From: Ichthyophis bannanicus | Taxonomy: Eukaryota > Chordata > Amphibia > Gymnophiona > Ichthyophiidae | Length of the DNA: 64,000 bases | Reading direction: 5' to 3' | Assembly: GCA_033557465.1 (NCBI GenBank) | Contig: CM066033.1 | Coordinates: 590,394,438 to 590,458,437, forward strand | Shown: one piece after another, positions 10,755-19,839 of the stretch | Position numbering within the stretch: the first letter of the stretch is position 1 | How the letters are laid out: every line of letters begins with the position of its first letter | Translations under genes and position numbers: made by a program | The notes under the pieces: generated by a model | What the model was told of the DNA's origin: nothing | Seen by the model: only the letters and a program-made list of their open reading frames with translations | Databases searched by the model: none

Positions 10755-13036
10755 ATGTTCTCTTCCCAACGCCGTTTATTGGCGCCCCATTGCGTTTCAC
10801 TTGCTTAAGTTTCATCAGGGGATAAGTCTTCAGAGATGTTTGTTCAAATGTCTTCCAGGGATCTTTCTTTCCCCTAGAAGAATTCCAAAAATGTGAAGTG
10901 ATATCTCTAATAATTTCCTAATAATTCTATGTAAAATCATTATGGGAAAATAATCCTTATAATCCGATCTAGCATAGGCTTAAGTCTTATATTTATATCA
11001 TAACGTCCCTTACAGGAACAGACTGAATAGTCCATACCTTAATGCTGTACACGTCCCACTCACATCCAACTGACTCTCCAATTTGAAACAACACCGCGAA
11101 ATGCGGACCAATTCCTACTATCCATTCTTATACAGTGTAACTCCTCCCCCTACTATGACGTGATTATACTCCAAAGTGTTCCCCCTAATAACCCAGACAC
11201 GCCCCCCATTCTATTTGATTATTCAAGCCGGTCGGGACGGTGGACTTTAATTTAAATATCCATCATTGTTCTTGTACAGTCAAAGTTTGTTCACGCGACT
11301 TTCCAGCTCTCCCTACCATGATCTGTTCTATCGCGAAACTACGCAACTCAAAAAATGAGTGGCCAATATCCTCGCAATGTTGCACCAGAGGGGCCTCCTT
11401 AACCCGACATTTTATACGACTTTTATGTTAAGCTAATCTAACTTTTAAAGGTCTAATCGTTTTCCCTATATATATCAAATTGCATGGGCATTGAATTGCA
11501 TAGACCACGTACACCATATCACAAGTGGTGCTACCTGCCAGTCTATACATTACATCATGATACATGAAACTGTTAATGTCACTAGTTATCGCACACATAT
11601 TACAATGTCCACACCATCTATGGCCTCTCTCTTCCTCATCTAATGTACTATCTAACCTAAGCGGACGCAGCACAATTGGACTTAATTTATCTTCTAAATT
11701 TGGATTCCTTTTCCAAACACATTGAACCCTCTTATCCATTAAACCAGAAACTGCACTCAACACATTTGAATGTTTTTTGATGGCACGCTGAATTTGAAAG
11801 CTCAACGGAGAAAAATTAGTAATGAAATTAACATAGGTTTCATCTTCTTGTCTACGTTTTGCACCAGCTAACAAAAAGTGATTTATTGTTGAACTTCGCC
11901 CTATGATAAGCTTGTTGAACAATGGTACAAGGGTAACCTCTCTTTCTTGAAAACTATGAATTAAAGATTTAGATTGGACTTTAAAATTACTTTCTTCTGA
12001 ACAATTACGTCAATATCGGATAAACTGTGAAAATGGTAATCCATTTTTCAACCGTTGGGGGTGTGGACTATTATAATGTAATAATGTATTTCGATCTGTC
12101 GGTTTCCGGTGGATTAATGTTGTCCATCCAAATGCCGTCTTTTTTATAGCTACATCCAGAAATGTAATTTTATGCGGATGTGAAAAACATGTAAATTGAA
12201 TGTTATCTCTTAGGTTCAGCCATTCATGAAATTTCTCCAATTGCTGCATTGATCCTTTCCATAACAAATATATCATCTATGTAGCGACACCACAATTTAA
12301 TATGTGATTTAAATGGAGTTGTTCTTAGCCATTTTGCTTCGTATTCTCCCATAAAAAGGTTTGCGATGGAGGGAGCACAAGTGGCCCCCATCGCTACTCC
12401 AGCAACCTGATGGTAAATTAGCTTCTCAAATTCAAAATAGTTTTCAAAAATTGTTAATCTCGCTAGCTGTAACAGAAAAGAAATTAATTCATCGGATAAG
12501 TCGCCTCTATTACGCAGACTCAATTCAACAACTTCAAATGCCATTCTTTGTGGAATGCTAGTGTATAGCACCATAATGTCCATTGTGACCAGCAAGCTGT
12601 CATCCATTTGTGACCATACCTTATTTTCAGTCAAGATGTTTAAAAAATTGTGTGGTGTGTCTCACATATGAGGGTATATTAATCAATAACGGACGAAAAT
12701 ATTTATCGATATACTGTGACAGGTTCCAATATAGTGCCTTTAGTAGATACGATAGGTCTCCCCGGGGGTTCGGTCAAATTTTTATGAATTTTAGGTACTA
12801 GGTACAGTTTCGCTATTGTTGGAGAAATGGGATTTACAACCCACCATTCTTTCTTTATGATCAGTTTATTCTGTAATGCTGCAGTAGTTATTTCTTTGAT
12901 TTGTATACTAATGTCAGGGGTGGGATCATCCTCCAATCTCCTATAGGTCATTGGGTCGGTCAAATGTCGCATGGCTTCCTTCAGATAAAACTCTATTAAG
13001 TACCACTACCGCCCCTCCCTTGTCAACTCTTCGAAT
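10755..13036 (-). mobile_element. Penelope-like element, 5'-truncated main body
   Basis: This retroelement has a Penelope-type reverse transcriptase followed by a GIY-YIG endonuclease, read on the minus strand. Its 3' end is at about 10755 (inward sequence GGCGTTGGGAAGAG on the minus strand). Its 5' side breaks off at about 13036, where an inverted copy of its own 3' end begins. The coding region is damaged by several frameshifts. Known Penelope elements often carry inverted or tandem partial copies at their ends, and this one fits that habit. Confidence 0.85.
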
Positions 13037-13090
13037 CATTTTTTGAGTTGCATAGTTTCGCGAAGATCCTGGTAGGGAGAGCTGGAAAGT
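11230..13090 (-). pseudogene. Penelope-like RT and GIY-YIG endonuclease, frameshifted
   Basis: The readable segments in order are: RRVDKGGAVVVLN (about 13030), the finger motif LYLVPKIHKNLTEPPGRPIVS (about 12800), DIMVLYTSIPQ (motif A, Penelope-type) and VAGVAMGATCAPSIANLFM (motif B). WCRYIDDIFVM follows, with YIDD at 12272-12283. GKTIRPLKVRL sits downstream of VYVVYAIQCPCNLIYIG, the GIY-YIG nuclease signature, at about 11510-11430. At least four frame changes separate the open stretches (12972-12703, 12634-12224, 12276-12010, 11922-11428). The GIY-YIG domain continues past a stop to about 11230. Confidence 0.85.
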
Positions 13091-13223
13091 CGCGTGAACA
13101 AACTGACTGTACAAGAACAACAATGGATATTTAAATTAAAGTCCACCGTCCCGACCGGCTTGAATAATCAAATAGAATGGGGGGGGGCGTGTCTGGGTTA
13201 TTAGGGTGAACACTTTGGAGTAG
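13037..13223 (+). repeat. Inverted copy of the Penelope-like 3' region, first part
   Basis: Reads as the reverse complement of 11170-11360, including GGTAGGGAGAGCTGGAAAGT and the block around CACCGTCCCGACCGGCTTGA. It runs head to head with the main body and is cut at about 13223 by the CR1 insertion. The copy resumes after that CR1 at 16939. Confidence 0.85.
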
Positions 13224-13263
13224 GCTGAGGAGCATTCAAGACAGTGAGAAGTACATTGATGAG

Positions 13264-14001
13264 ATGCTTCTTGCAGCAACCAGGCTCTCAAGCACAGAAG
13301 AAGATGGGTGCCAACAGAATGTCGATGGTTGGACAAAAGTCACCAGAGCCTGCAAAATCACCAACCCAACTTCTCCAGCCCTTGAATTGAAGAACCATTA
13401 TGCAGCCCTGGAAGTGGAGAAGATGAAAGCATCCCTGGAAAGGGAAGAACCAGAGTTCAAGTACCCCATAGTTGCGGAATCAGTGACCAGAAGGAAACGA
13501 AGGGTAGTGGTGGTTGGAGACTCTCTTCTGAGGGGTACTGAGGCGTCCATCTGCCGACAAGACTTGATGTCCAGAGAGGTATGCTGTCTGCCTGGTGCAA
13601 AGAGCCAAGATGTTACGGAGAGTTTGCCGAGACTCATCAAGCCCACTGACTATTACCCAATGTTGCTAATCCATGTTGGAACAAATGATACTGCCAGGTA
13701 TACCTCGGAACGTATCAAAAGTGACTTCATGGCTCTGGGACAGAGGGTGAAGCAGGTTGGTGCACAGGTGGTGTTCTCTTCAATCCTCCCTGTTGAGGGT
13801 AAAGGCCAAGGCAGAGAGGCTCGCATCCTGGAGATGAATGCATGGCTGCGTGGATGGTGTCTTCGAGAGCGTTTTGGTTTCCTAGACCATGGGATGCTCT
13901 TCCAAGGGTTGCAGAGCAGAGATGGCATCCATCTGTCCAAGAAAGGTCAACGCATCTTTGGTAGTAGACTGGCTAATCTACTGAAGAGGGCTTTAAACTA
14001 G
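13264..14001 (+). CDS. CR1-1 ORF1 protein, SGNH-hydrolase type, N-terminus missing
   Basis: 245 codons from the first available ATG. The frame is open upstream to the truncation point, so the native N-terminus (zinc-finger and coiled-coil region, present in the second CR1 copy) is lost. The SGNH/GDSL esterase signature is complete: VVVGDSLLRG (block I), HVGTNDTARY (Asn block) and RDGIHLSKKG (Asp-His block). ORF1p of CR1 elements binds RNA and carries this esterase-like domain; the role of the enzyme activity is uncertain. No internal stops. Confidence 0.88.
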   Translation: MLLAATRLSSTEEDGCQQNVDGWTKVTRACKITNPTSPALELKNHYAALEVEKMKASLEREEPEFKYPIVAESVTRRKRRVVVVGDSLLRGTEASICRQDLMSREVCCLPGAKSQDVTESLPRLIKPTDYYPMLLIHVGTNDTARYTSERIKSDFMALGQRVKQVGAQVVFSSILPVEGKGQGREARILEMNAWLRGWCLRERFGFLDHGMLFQGLQSRDGIHLSKKGQRIFGSRLANLLKRALN

Positions 14002-14132
14002 ATTCGCTGGGGATGGGTGAAGAAAGCCCCCAGGTAAGTGAAAGCCCCCAGGTAGGTGATACCCATTTCCATAAAGGTATTTAATGTAACAGGGGTAACA
14101 TATGGAAAGCAGTGTGTATTAATGCCCGTAGC

Positions 14133-16871
14133 ATGGGAAATAAGATCCCTGAAGTTGAAGCTTTGGTGGGAGTGGCTGACTTGGATTTGGTGGCAGTTAC
14201 AGAAACATGGTTCACAGAAAACCATGACTGCGATGTAACTATACCTGGCTATACTTTATTCAGAAAGGACAGGGTAGGAAGAAGGGGAGGAGTGGCACTA
14301 TATGTAAAAACTACTATTAAAGCTTTGGAATTACAGAGCTTAAAAGGGAGAGAGGAGGCATTGTGGGTTAAACTAGAAAGAGGGAAAGAGAAATCTATTT
14401 GCATTGGTGTGATATACAGACCTCACTCACAAGAGGAAGAGGTGGACAGAGAGTTAACTGAAGACATACGCAGCATTGCTAGGAAACGGGAAGTGCTACT
14501 GCTAGGAGATTTCAATATGCCAGATGTTGATTGGCACATTCCTGCTGCAGTATCATCTAGAAGTAAGGAGATCCTGGATTCTCTACAGGGAGAACTATTC
14601 AGGCAATTGGTAACAGACCCCACACGTGAAGGGGCCATACTGGACTTGGTGCTTACCAATGGTGAAAGTGTTTCTGATGTTGTAGTGGGAGATCATTTTG
14701 CATCCAGTGATCACCAGATGGTGTGGTTCAGTATTAGGACTAGGGCTGTTAGAATCCATTCCAAGGTGAAGATCTTAGACTTTAGGAAGACTAACTTTGC
14801 GAAGATGGGCCAATACCTCAGGGAGTCGTTAGTGGGATGGGAACAGCTGGGGGATGTAGAACAACAGTGGGCAAAACTGAAAGGGGGTATTTTAAAGGCA
14901 ACCAACCTTTTTGTTAAAATGGTAAATAAAGGCAAAAGGAACAGGAGACCGCTATGGTTTTCGAAGGAAGTAACTGAAAAAGTGAAGAAAAAGAGGGAGG
15001 CCTTCATGAAATACAAGAGATCACAGAGAGAGGAAGACAGGCATCTGTATTTGGAAAAACTTAGAGAACCTAGCAAAGTAGTCAAGAAGGCAAAGATTCA
15101 AAAGGAGGAGGAAATAGCCAATGCAATAAAATGGGGGGATAAGACATTTTTCAGATATATTAGTGAGAAGAGGAAGGGCAAAAGTGGTATTGTCAGACTC
15201 AAGGGTGCAGGGGGGGAATATGTAGAAGCTGATAAGGATAAAGCGGAATTGCTTAACAAATATTTTTGTTCTGTGTTCACAGATGAAGAACCAGGAGCAG
15301 GACCTCAGAAAACACCCACAAATAAGAACAGAAGCGAGGGACATCTTGAACAATTTTCAGAAGACTATGTTCGTGAGAAACTAGCTCAACTTAAAGTAGA
15401 CAAAGCGATGGGACCGGATGGGATACACCCTAGAATACTGAGGGAACTTGGGGACGTCCTAGCAACGCCACTGACTGACCTTTTCAATGCCTCGTTGGAG
15501 TCGGGAGTGGTGCCAAAGGACTGGAGAGAGGCTCATGTGGTGCCTTTACACAAAAGCGGAAGTAAGGATGTTGTTGAAAACTACAGGCCGGTTAGTTTAA
15601 CTTCGGTGGTGAGTAAATTATTGGAAACGCTGCTGAAAGAGAAAATAGTGAGGTTTCTGAAGTCCGGCGGATTACAGGATCTGAGGCAGCATGGATTCAC
15701 CAGAGGCAGGTCTTGTCAGACAAATCTGATTGATTTCTTTGACTGGGTGACCAGGGAGTTGGACCGAGGGAGAGCTCTAGATGTGGTGTATTTAGATTTC
15801 AGTAAAGCCTTTGACACTGTTCCTCACACGCGACTTATAAACAAACTGAGCACCCTAGGGATGGACCCTAAAGTTACTGCTTGGGTTAGAAATTGGTTGG
15901 GTGGGAGGCGACAAAGAGTACAAGTAAATGGAGCTCACTCTGAGGACAAGGATGTTACCAGTGGTGTGCCCCAGGGATCTGTCCTTGGTCCGATTCTTTT
16001 TAACATCTTTGTTAGTGATATAGCGGAAGAGCTGTCGGGTAAGGTTTGCCTCTTTGCGGATGATACCAAAATCTGCAATAGAGTAGACACCCAGGAAGGT
16101 GTAGATAACATGAGGAGGGATCTAGCTAAGCTTGAAGAATGGTCTAGAATTTGGAAGCTGGGATTTAATGTTAAAAAATGTAAGGTCATGCATTTGGGCT
16201 GCAGCAATCCAAGGGAGCAATACAGTATAGGAGGTGAAGTACTTTTGTCCACTAAAGAAGAGCGGGACCTAGGCGTGGTTGTGTCTGATGATCCTAAAGT
16301 AGCTAAACAGGTAGAAAAGGCGACGGCAAAAGCTAGAAGGATGCTTGGGTGCATACGGAGAGGAATGGCTAGCAGAAAAAAGGAGGTGATAATGCCTCTG
16401 TATAAGTCTTTGGTGCGACCTCATTTGGAGTATGGTGTGCAATTCTGGAGACCGCACCTTCAAAAGGATGTGAACAGGATGGAGTCGGTGCAGAGGGTTG
16501 CTACTAAAATGATTAATGGGCTTCATTATAAAGCATATGAGGACAGACTTAAGGATCTTAATATGTACACCTTAGAGGAAAGGCGGGATAGAGGTGATAT
16601 GATTGAGATGTTTAAATACCTCCGTGGCATAAATGTTCAGGGAGAGAGCCTCTTTCAATTGAAAGCAAGTTCTGTTACGAGGGGACATGGGATGAGGGTG
16701 AAGGGAGATAGATTCAGGAGTGAGATGCGGAAATATTTCTTTATGGAAAGAGTAGTGGATCCGTGGAATAGTCTCCCAGGGGAGGTGGTAGAGATGAGGA
16801 CAGTAACTGAATTCAAAAAAGCATGGGACCAACACAGAGGATCTCTAAAGGTAAAAAGTGGACTGTTGTAG
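14133..16871 (+). CDS. CR1-1 ORF2: APE endonuclease and reverse transcriptase, open
   Basis: Open over about 910 codons to a stop at 16869-16871. The endonuclease domain shows VAVTETWFTE, LLLGDFNMPDVDW and FASSDHQMVWFS. RT motifs follow: KAMGPDGIHPRIL, NYRPVSLTSVVSKLLE, HGFTRGRSCQTNLIDFFDWV, VYLDFSKAFDTVPH (motif A), SGVPQGSVLGPILFNIF (motif B) and LFADDTKICN (FADD at about 16054-16065). The frame is open from a stop at 14082-14084, but the first ATG (14133) falls within the endonuclease start (NARSMGNK). The native start is therefore unclear; a GTG at 14112 is also in frame. This is the best-preserved long protein in the window. Confidence 0.93.
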   Translation: MGNKIPEVEALVGVADLDLVAVTETWFTENHDCDVTIPGYTLFRKDRVGRRGGVALYVKTTIKALELQSLKGREEALWVKLERGKEKSICIGVIYRPHSQEEEVDRELTEDIRSIARKREVLLLGDFNMPDVDWHIPAAVSSRSKEILDSLQGELFRQLVTDPTREGAILDLVLTNGESVSDVVVGDHFASSDHQMVWFSIRTRAVRIHSKVKILDFRKTNFAKMGQYLRESLVGWEQLGDVEQQWAKLKGGILKATNLFVKMVNKGKRNRRPLWFSKEVTEKVKKKREAFMKYKRSQREEDRHLYLEKLREPSKVVKKAKIQKEEEIANAIKWGDKTFFRYISEKRKGKSGIVRLKGAGGEYVEADKDKAELLNKYFCSVFTDEEPGAGPQKTPTNKNRSEGHLEQFSEDYVREKLAQLKVDKAMGPDGIHPRILRELGDVLATPLTDLFNASLESGVVPKDWREAHVVPLHKSGSKDVVENYRPVSLTSVVSKLLETLLKEKIVRFLKSGGLQDLRQHGFTRGRSCQTNLIDFFDWVTRELDRGRALDVVYLDFSKAFDTVPHTRLINKLSTLGMDPKVTAWVRNWLGGRRQRVQVNGAHSEDKDVTSGVPQGSVLGPILFNIFVSDIAEELSGKVCLFADDTKICNRVDTQEGVDNMRRDLAKLEEWSRIWKLGFNVKKCKVMHLGCSNPREQYSIGGEVLLSTKEERDLGVVVSDDPKVAKQVEKATAKARRMLGCIRRGMASRKKEVIMPLYKSLVRPHLEYGVQFWRPHLQKDVNRMESVQRVATKMINGLHYKAYEDRLKDLNMYTLEERRDRGDMIEMFKYLRGINVQGESLFQLKASSVTRGHGMRVKGDRFRSEMRKYFFMERVVDPWNSLPGEVVEMRTVTEFKKAWDQHRGSLKVKSGLL

Positions 16872-16938
16872 TTATGGAAGGACAGACTAGATGGGCCTTG
16901 TGGTCTTTTTCTGTCATCATGTTTCTATGTTTCTATGT

Positions 16939-17342
16939 AATCACGTTATAGTAGGGGGAGGCGTTACATTGTATAAGAATGGATAGTAGGAATTGGTCCG
17001 CATGCGCGGCGTTGTTTCAACTTGGATAGTCAGTTGGTTGTGAGTGGGACGTATGCAGCATTAAGGTATGGACTATTCAGTCTGTTCCTGTAAGGGACGT
17101 TATGATATAAATATAAGACTTAAGCCTATGCTAGATCGGATTATAAGGATTATTTTCCCATAATGATTTTACATAGAATTATTAGGAAATATTAGATATA
17201 TCACTTTACATTTTTGGAATTCTTCTAGGGGAAAGAAAGATCCCTGGAAGACATTTGAACAAACATCTCTGAAGACTTATCCCCTGATGAAACTTAAGCA
17301 AGTGAAACGCAATGAGGCGCCAATAAACAGCGTTGGGAAGAG
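16939..17342 (+). repeat. Inverted copy of the Penelope-like 3' region, second part
   Basis: Reverse complement of about 10755-11185, ending in GGCGCCAATAAACAGCGTTG and GGAAGAG. It completes the head-to-head copy interrupted by CR1-1. A DIRS left end starts immediately after, at 17343. Confidence 0.88.
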
Positions 17343-17415
17343 AAAGCACAGTTACTTACCTGTAACAGGTGATCTCTGGGAACAGCAGGAATTAGTCCTC
17401 ACATATGGGTACGTC
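17343..17415 (-). mobile_element. Isolated DIRS left end (DIRS-B/C family)
   Basis: AAA followed by GCACAGTTACTTACCTG, matching the left tip of DIRS-B at 19415. The match continues to GGGTACGTC. It is cut at about 17415 by the 5' end of the second CR1. It probably belonged to DIRS-C, whose 5' half resumes at 28678, but about 3.5 kb of expected DIRS sequence between the two points is absent. Confidence 0.8.
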
Positions 17416-17439
17416 CTCTTCTGGGACTGCCTAATCAAC

Positions 17440-18411
17440 ATGTCGTGTATTCAGTGCAATAACTGTGGTACTTTCATTCAAAGAAGAATCATTTGGAGCC
17501 TAAGAGCTTGTCCTATATGCTTAAAGTCAGCTGCCATGCATGAAGAACTGACTCTACTAAGGAAAGACTTAGCAGCCATGCATAAAGAAGTGTCTCTACT
17601 GAGGGAGGAACTGGCTGCAATGAAGTGCACCTCTTCTAGGATAAAAACTGAACAAAGTACACCACCGCTCCAACAAAGAATCAAACACCCCAGGAACAAA
17701 TGGATCACAGTGGGCTCCGGAAGATTGCGACCTGTACCGCAGAGACATCCTACACATCAAGAGATAACCCTGCAAAATGCCTTCTCTGCCTTGGCTAATG
17801 AGGATGCCCAATCCAAAGAAACTGAAGGGCCCTTAAATGAGTCGAACAATGCCCAATCTCCTGCTAAAGCACCAAATATGAAGAAAACCTCACCAAACAG
17901 AAAACTATTACTACTTGGAGATTCCATCATCAGAGGCACCAACTTGGGAACACAGTTCAAAGGAGAGAAGATAGTCATTTGCCTACCAGGCTCTTCAGCC
18001 AGCAGGAATACAAACCAAGTTGTTGAATTACTTAGCGCAAAAAGTGAACACTCCAAACCTGATGTTATTATCCACTTGGGCACAAATGACCTGGCTAGAA
18101 ACAGAGCCTCTACAGCCCAAAAGGACTTCCAATCTCTGGGAGAGAAACTCAAGCCCATTGTTAACACTGTTGCATTCTCAGAAGTTCTACCTGTTCTTGG
18201 TAAGGGGACAAAAAGGCTGCATCGCATTAACAGTTTTAATACATGGCTCCAGACCTGGTGCAAACAAGAAGGATTCAGATTTATTGGCAACTGGGGCAAC
18301 AGATGGACCAACAAGAGACTATATTGTGCTGATGGACTACATCTCTCTGTCGCAGGGAAAAGAAACCTAAGTGAAAAATTCAGGCAGTATGTGGATATGC
18401 ATTTAAACTAG
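17440..18411 (+). CDS. CR1-2 ORF1: zinc finger, coiled coil and SGNH hydrolase
   Basis: 323 codons from the ATG at 17440. The same frame opens earlier, but that part reads through Penelope and DIRS sequence, so I reject the longer start. The N-terminus has a cysteine cluster (CIQCNNCGTF ... ACPIC). It is followed by a heptad-like Leu/Glu region with a short repeat (LRKDLAAMHKE and LREELAAM), consistent with a coiled coil. The SGNH domain has LLLGDSIIRGT, IHLGTNDLAR and ADGLHLSVAG. The frame is complete to 18411. ORF2 begins 171 bp downstream. Confidence 0.9.
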   Translation: MSCIQCNNCGTFIQRRIIWSLRACPICLKSAAMHEELTLLRKDLAAMHKEVSLLREELAAMKCTSSRIKTEQSTPPLQQRIKHPRNKWITVGSGRLRPVPQRHPTHQEITLQNAFSALANEDAQSKETEGPLNESNNAQSPAKAPNMKKTSPNRKLLLLGDSIIRGTNLGTQFKGEKIVICLPGSSASRNTNQVVELLSAKSEHSKPDVIIHLGTNDLARNRASTAQKDFQSLGEKLKPIVNTVAFSEVLPVLGKGTKRLHRINSFNTWLQTWCKQEGFRFIGNWGNRWTNKRLYCADGLHLSVAGKRNLSEKFRQYVDMHLN

Positions 18412-18581
18412 GAAAAGGGGGTGACGGATGTGGAAGGTCAACATCTGCATGCCACCCCCTGCAAAAGCAGATCATCAGAAACAGCCACACTCTTAAACCA
18501 CACATCAAAACGAAGTGGGAAGAAGTGGGCAGAATAAAATCAATGCAAAATACACACAAGCCAGATAAATGCTTGAAAGCA

Positions 18582-19414
18582 ATGAGCACAAATGCTCGAA
18601 GCTTAGCCAAAACAATTCCAGACCTGGAAGCCCTAATGGTGGAAACGGATTTGGACATCGTGGCCATTACAGAAACATGGTTTAATGAATCGCATGATTG
18701 AGATATAGCCATAGCTGGCTATAATCTAGTCAGAAGAGACAGAGAAAATGGAAAAGGAGGAGGAGTAGCCTTGTATGTCAAAAGCAGTATTAAAGCTACT
18801 GAATTGCAGGGAACATGGGGAGAAGAAGCAGCGCTCTGGATTGCATTGGAAAGAGGAGATGGCACTGTCATCCATATTGCTATAGTCTACAGACCTCCGA
18901 CTCAAATTGAAGAGAGAGATAAGGAATTGATTATAGATATTGCCAAGATATCAACAAAGGGGGAAGCAATCATATTGGGTGACTTTAATCTACCTGATGT
19001 GGATTGGATTACTCCTTCTGCACATCTGGAAAGAAGCAAAAAAATAGTGGATGCTCTCCAAGATGCATTACTTAGACAAATGGTGATGGAACCAACCAGG
19101 GAAAGCTCAACGCTGAATATAGTGCTCACCAACAGTGATAACGTGTCGAATGTCTGCGTGAGTGCCCCTGTGAGCAACAGCGACCATCACACGGTGTGGT
19201 TTGAGATAAAAGCCATGATACAGGCCAATCATAGCAAGCTCAAAGTCCTAAACTTCAAAAACACTGACTTCAATAAAATGGCCGAGTACTTAAAGGAGGA
19301 GATGACGGGGTGGAAGGAGACAAGGGAAGTGGAATTACAATGGACTAAACTAAAGGGGGCAATAAAAGGGGCAACAGATAAATATGTAAGAAAAATAAAT
19401 AAAAACAAGAGGAG
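18582..19414 (+). pseudogene. CR1-2 ORF2, 5' part (APE endonuclease), nonsense codon then DIRS insertion
   Basis: The start at ATG 18582 opens MSTNARSLAKTIPDLEALM, the usual CR1 ORF2 beginning. An in-frame TGA at 18699-18701 replaces the cysteine found at the same place in CR1-1 (NHDCDV). The endonuclease motifs VAITETWFNE, IILGDFNLPDVDW and SNSDHHTVWF are preserved. The frame is cut at 19414 by DIRS-B and resumes in phase at 26166. Confidence 0.88.
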
Positions 19415-19450
19415 AAAGCACAGTTACTTACCTGAACAGGTGATCTCTGG

Positions 19451-19605
19451 GAACAGCAGGAATAAGTCTTCACATATGGGTACGTCAGTACTGACGGAGC
19501 CTGCGCGGGAACGCTCCCCAGCTTCCCAAAAAGGAAAACTTTTGGGAGAATCCCACAGCGCCTGCGCGCTGTCTTCCCGCCTTGCCTAACCGCCTCTCCC
19601 CAGTT
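19451..19605. repeat. DIRS-B left inverted terminal repeat
   Basis: Inverted match to 25999-26155, spanning CAGGAATAAGTCTTCACATA to CGCCTCTCCCCAGTT. The outer tip (19415-19450) is left-end specific. It holds ACTTACCTGAACAGGT, which is ACCTGTAACAGGT (a perfect inverted repeat) in the other copies of the family. Confidence 0.85.
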
Positions 19606-19691
19606 TGAGTTTTAAAGCTGAGACAAAGAGAGAGAGGAAAGGAAAGATAGAGAGATACAACTCCTAGGTGAGGTGGGTGGGTTGTGAAGAC

Positions 19692-19775
19692 TTATTCCTG
19701 TTGTTCCCAGAGATCACCTGTTACAGGTAAGTAACTGTGCTATCTCCAGGAACAAGCAGGAATGAGTCTTCACAT
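19692..19775. repeat. DIRS-B internal complementary region
   Basis: The reverse complement of the left tip (ending AGTAACTGTGCT) is followed directly by the reverse complement of the right tip (ATCTCCAGGAACAAGCAGGA ... CACATATGGGGA). It lies just past the recombinase region. The junction lacks about 4 nt compared with the element's own ends (no AAA), so it is not a perfect copy of the present termini. Confidence 0.87.
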
Positions 19776-19839
19776 ATGGGGACTCCCTAGCTAGAGATGC
19801 CTGGGAGATCCCCAAGGTTATGAGACCCTGGGAAGGGCT

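Larger units (their letters stand above)
13224..16938 (+). mobile_element. CR1-type LINE (CR1-1), 5'-truncated, with open ORF2
   Basis: Non-LTR retrotransposon with an ORF1 bearing an SGNH-hydrolase domain and an ORF2 bearing APE endonuclease and RT, the CR1 plan. The 5' end lies inside ORF1. The 3' end is marked by the octamer TTTCTATG repeated twice (about 16918-16937), the CR1-style terminal repeat. It splits the inverted Penelope copy exactly: GGAGTA before and TAATCACG after match an uninterrupted sequence at about 11160-11185 on the other strand. No target duplication longer than 2 bp is visible. Confidence 0.93.

Noticed and set aside
17287..17439. Upstream extension of the CR1-2 ORF1 frame
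   Set aside because: The in-frame extension reads through the inverted Penelope end and a DIRS left tip. The ATG at 17440 fits the conserved zinc-finger start.
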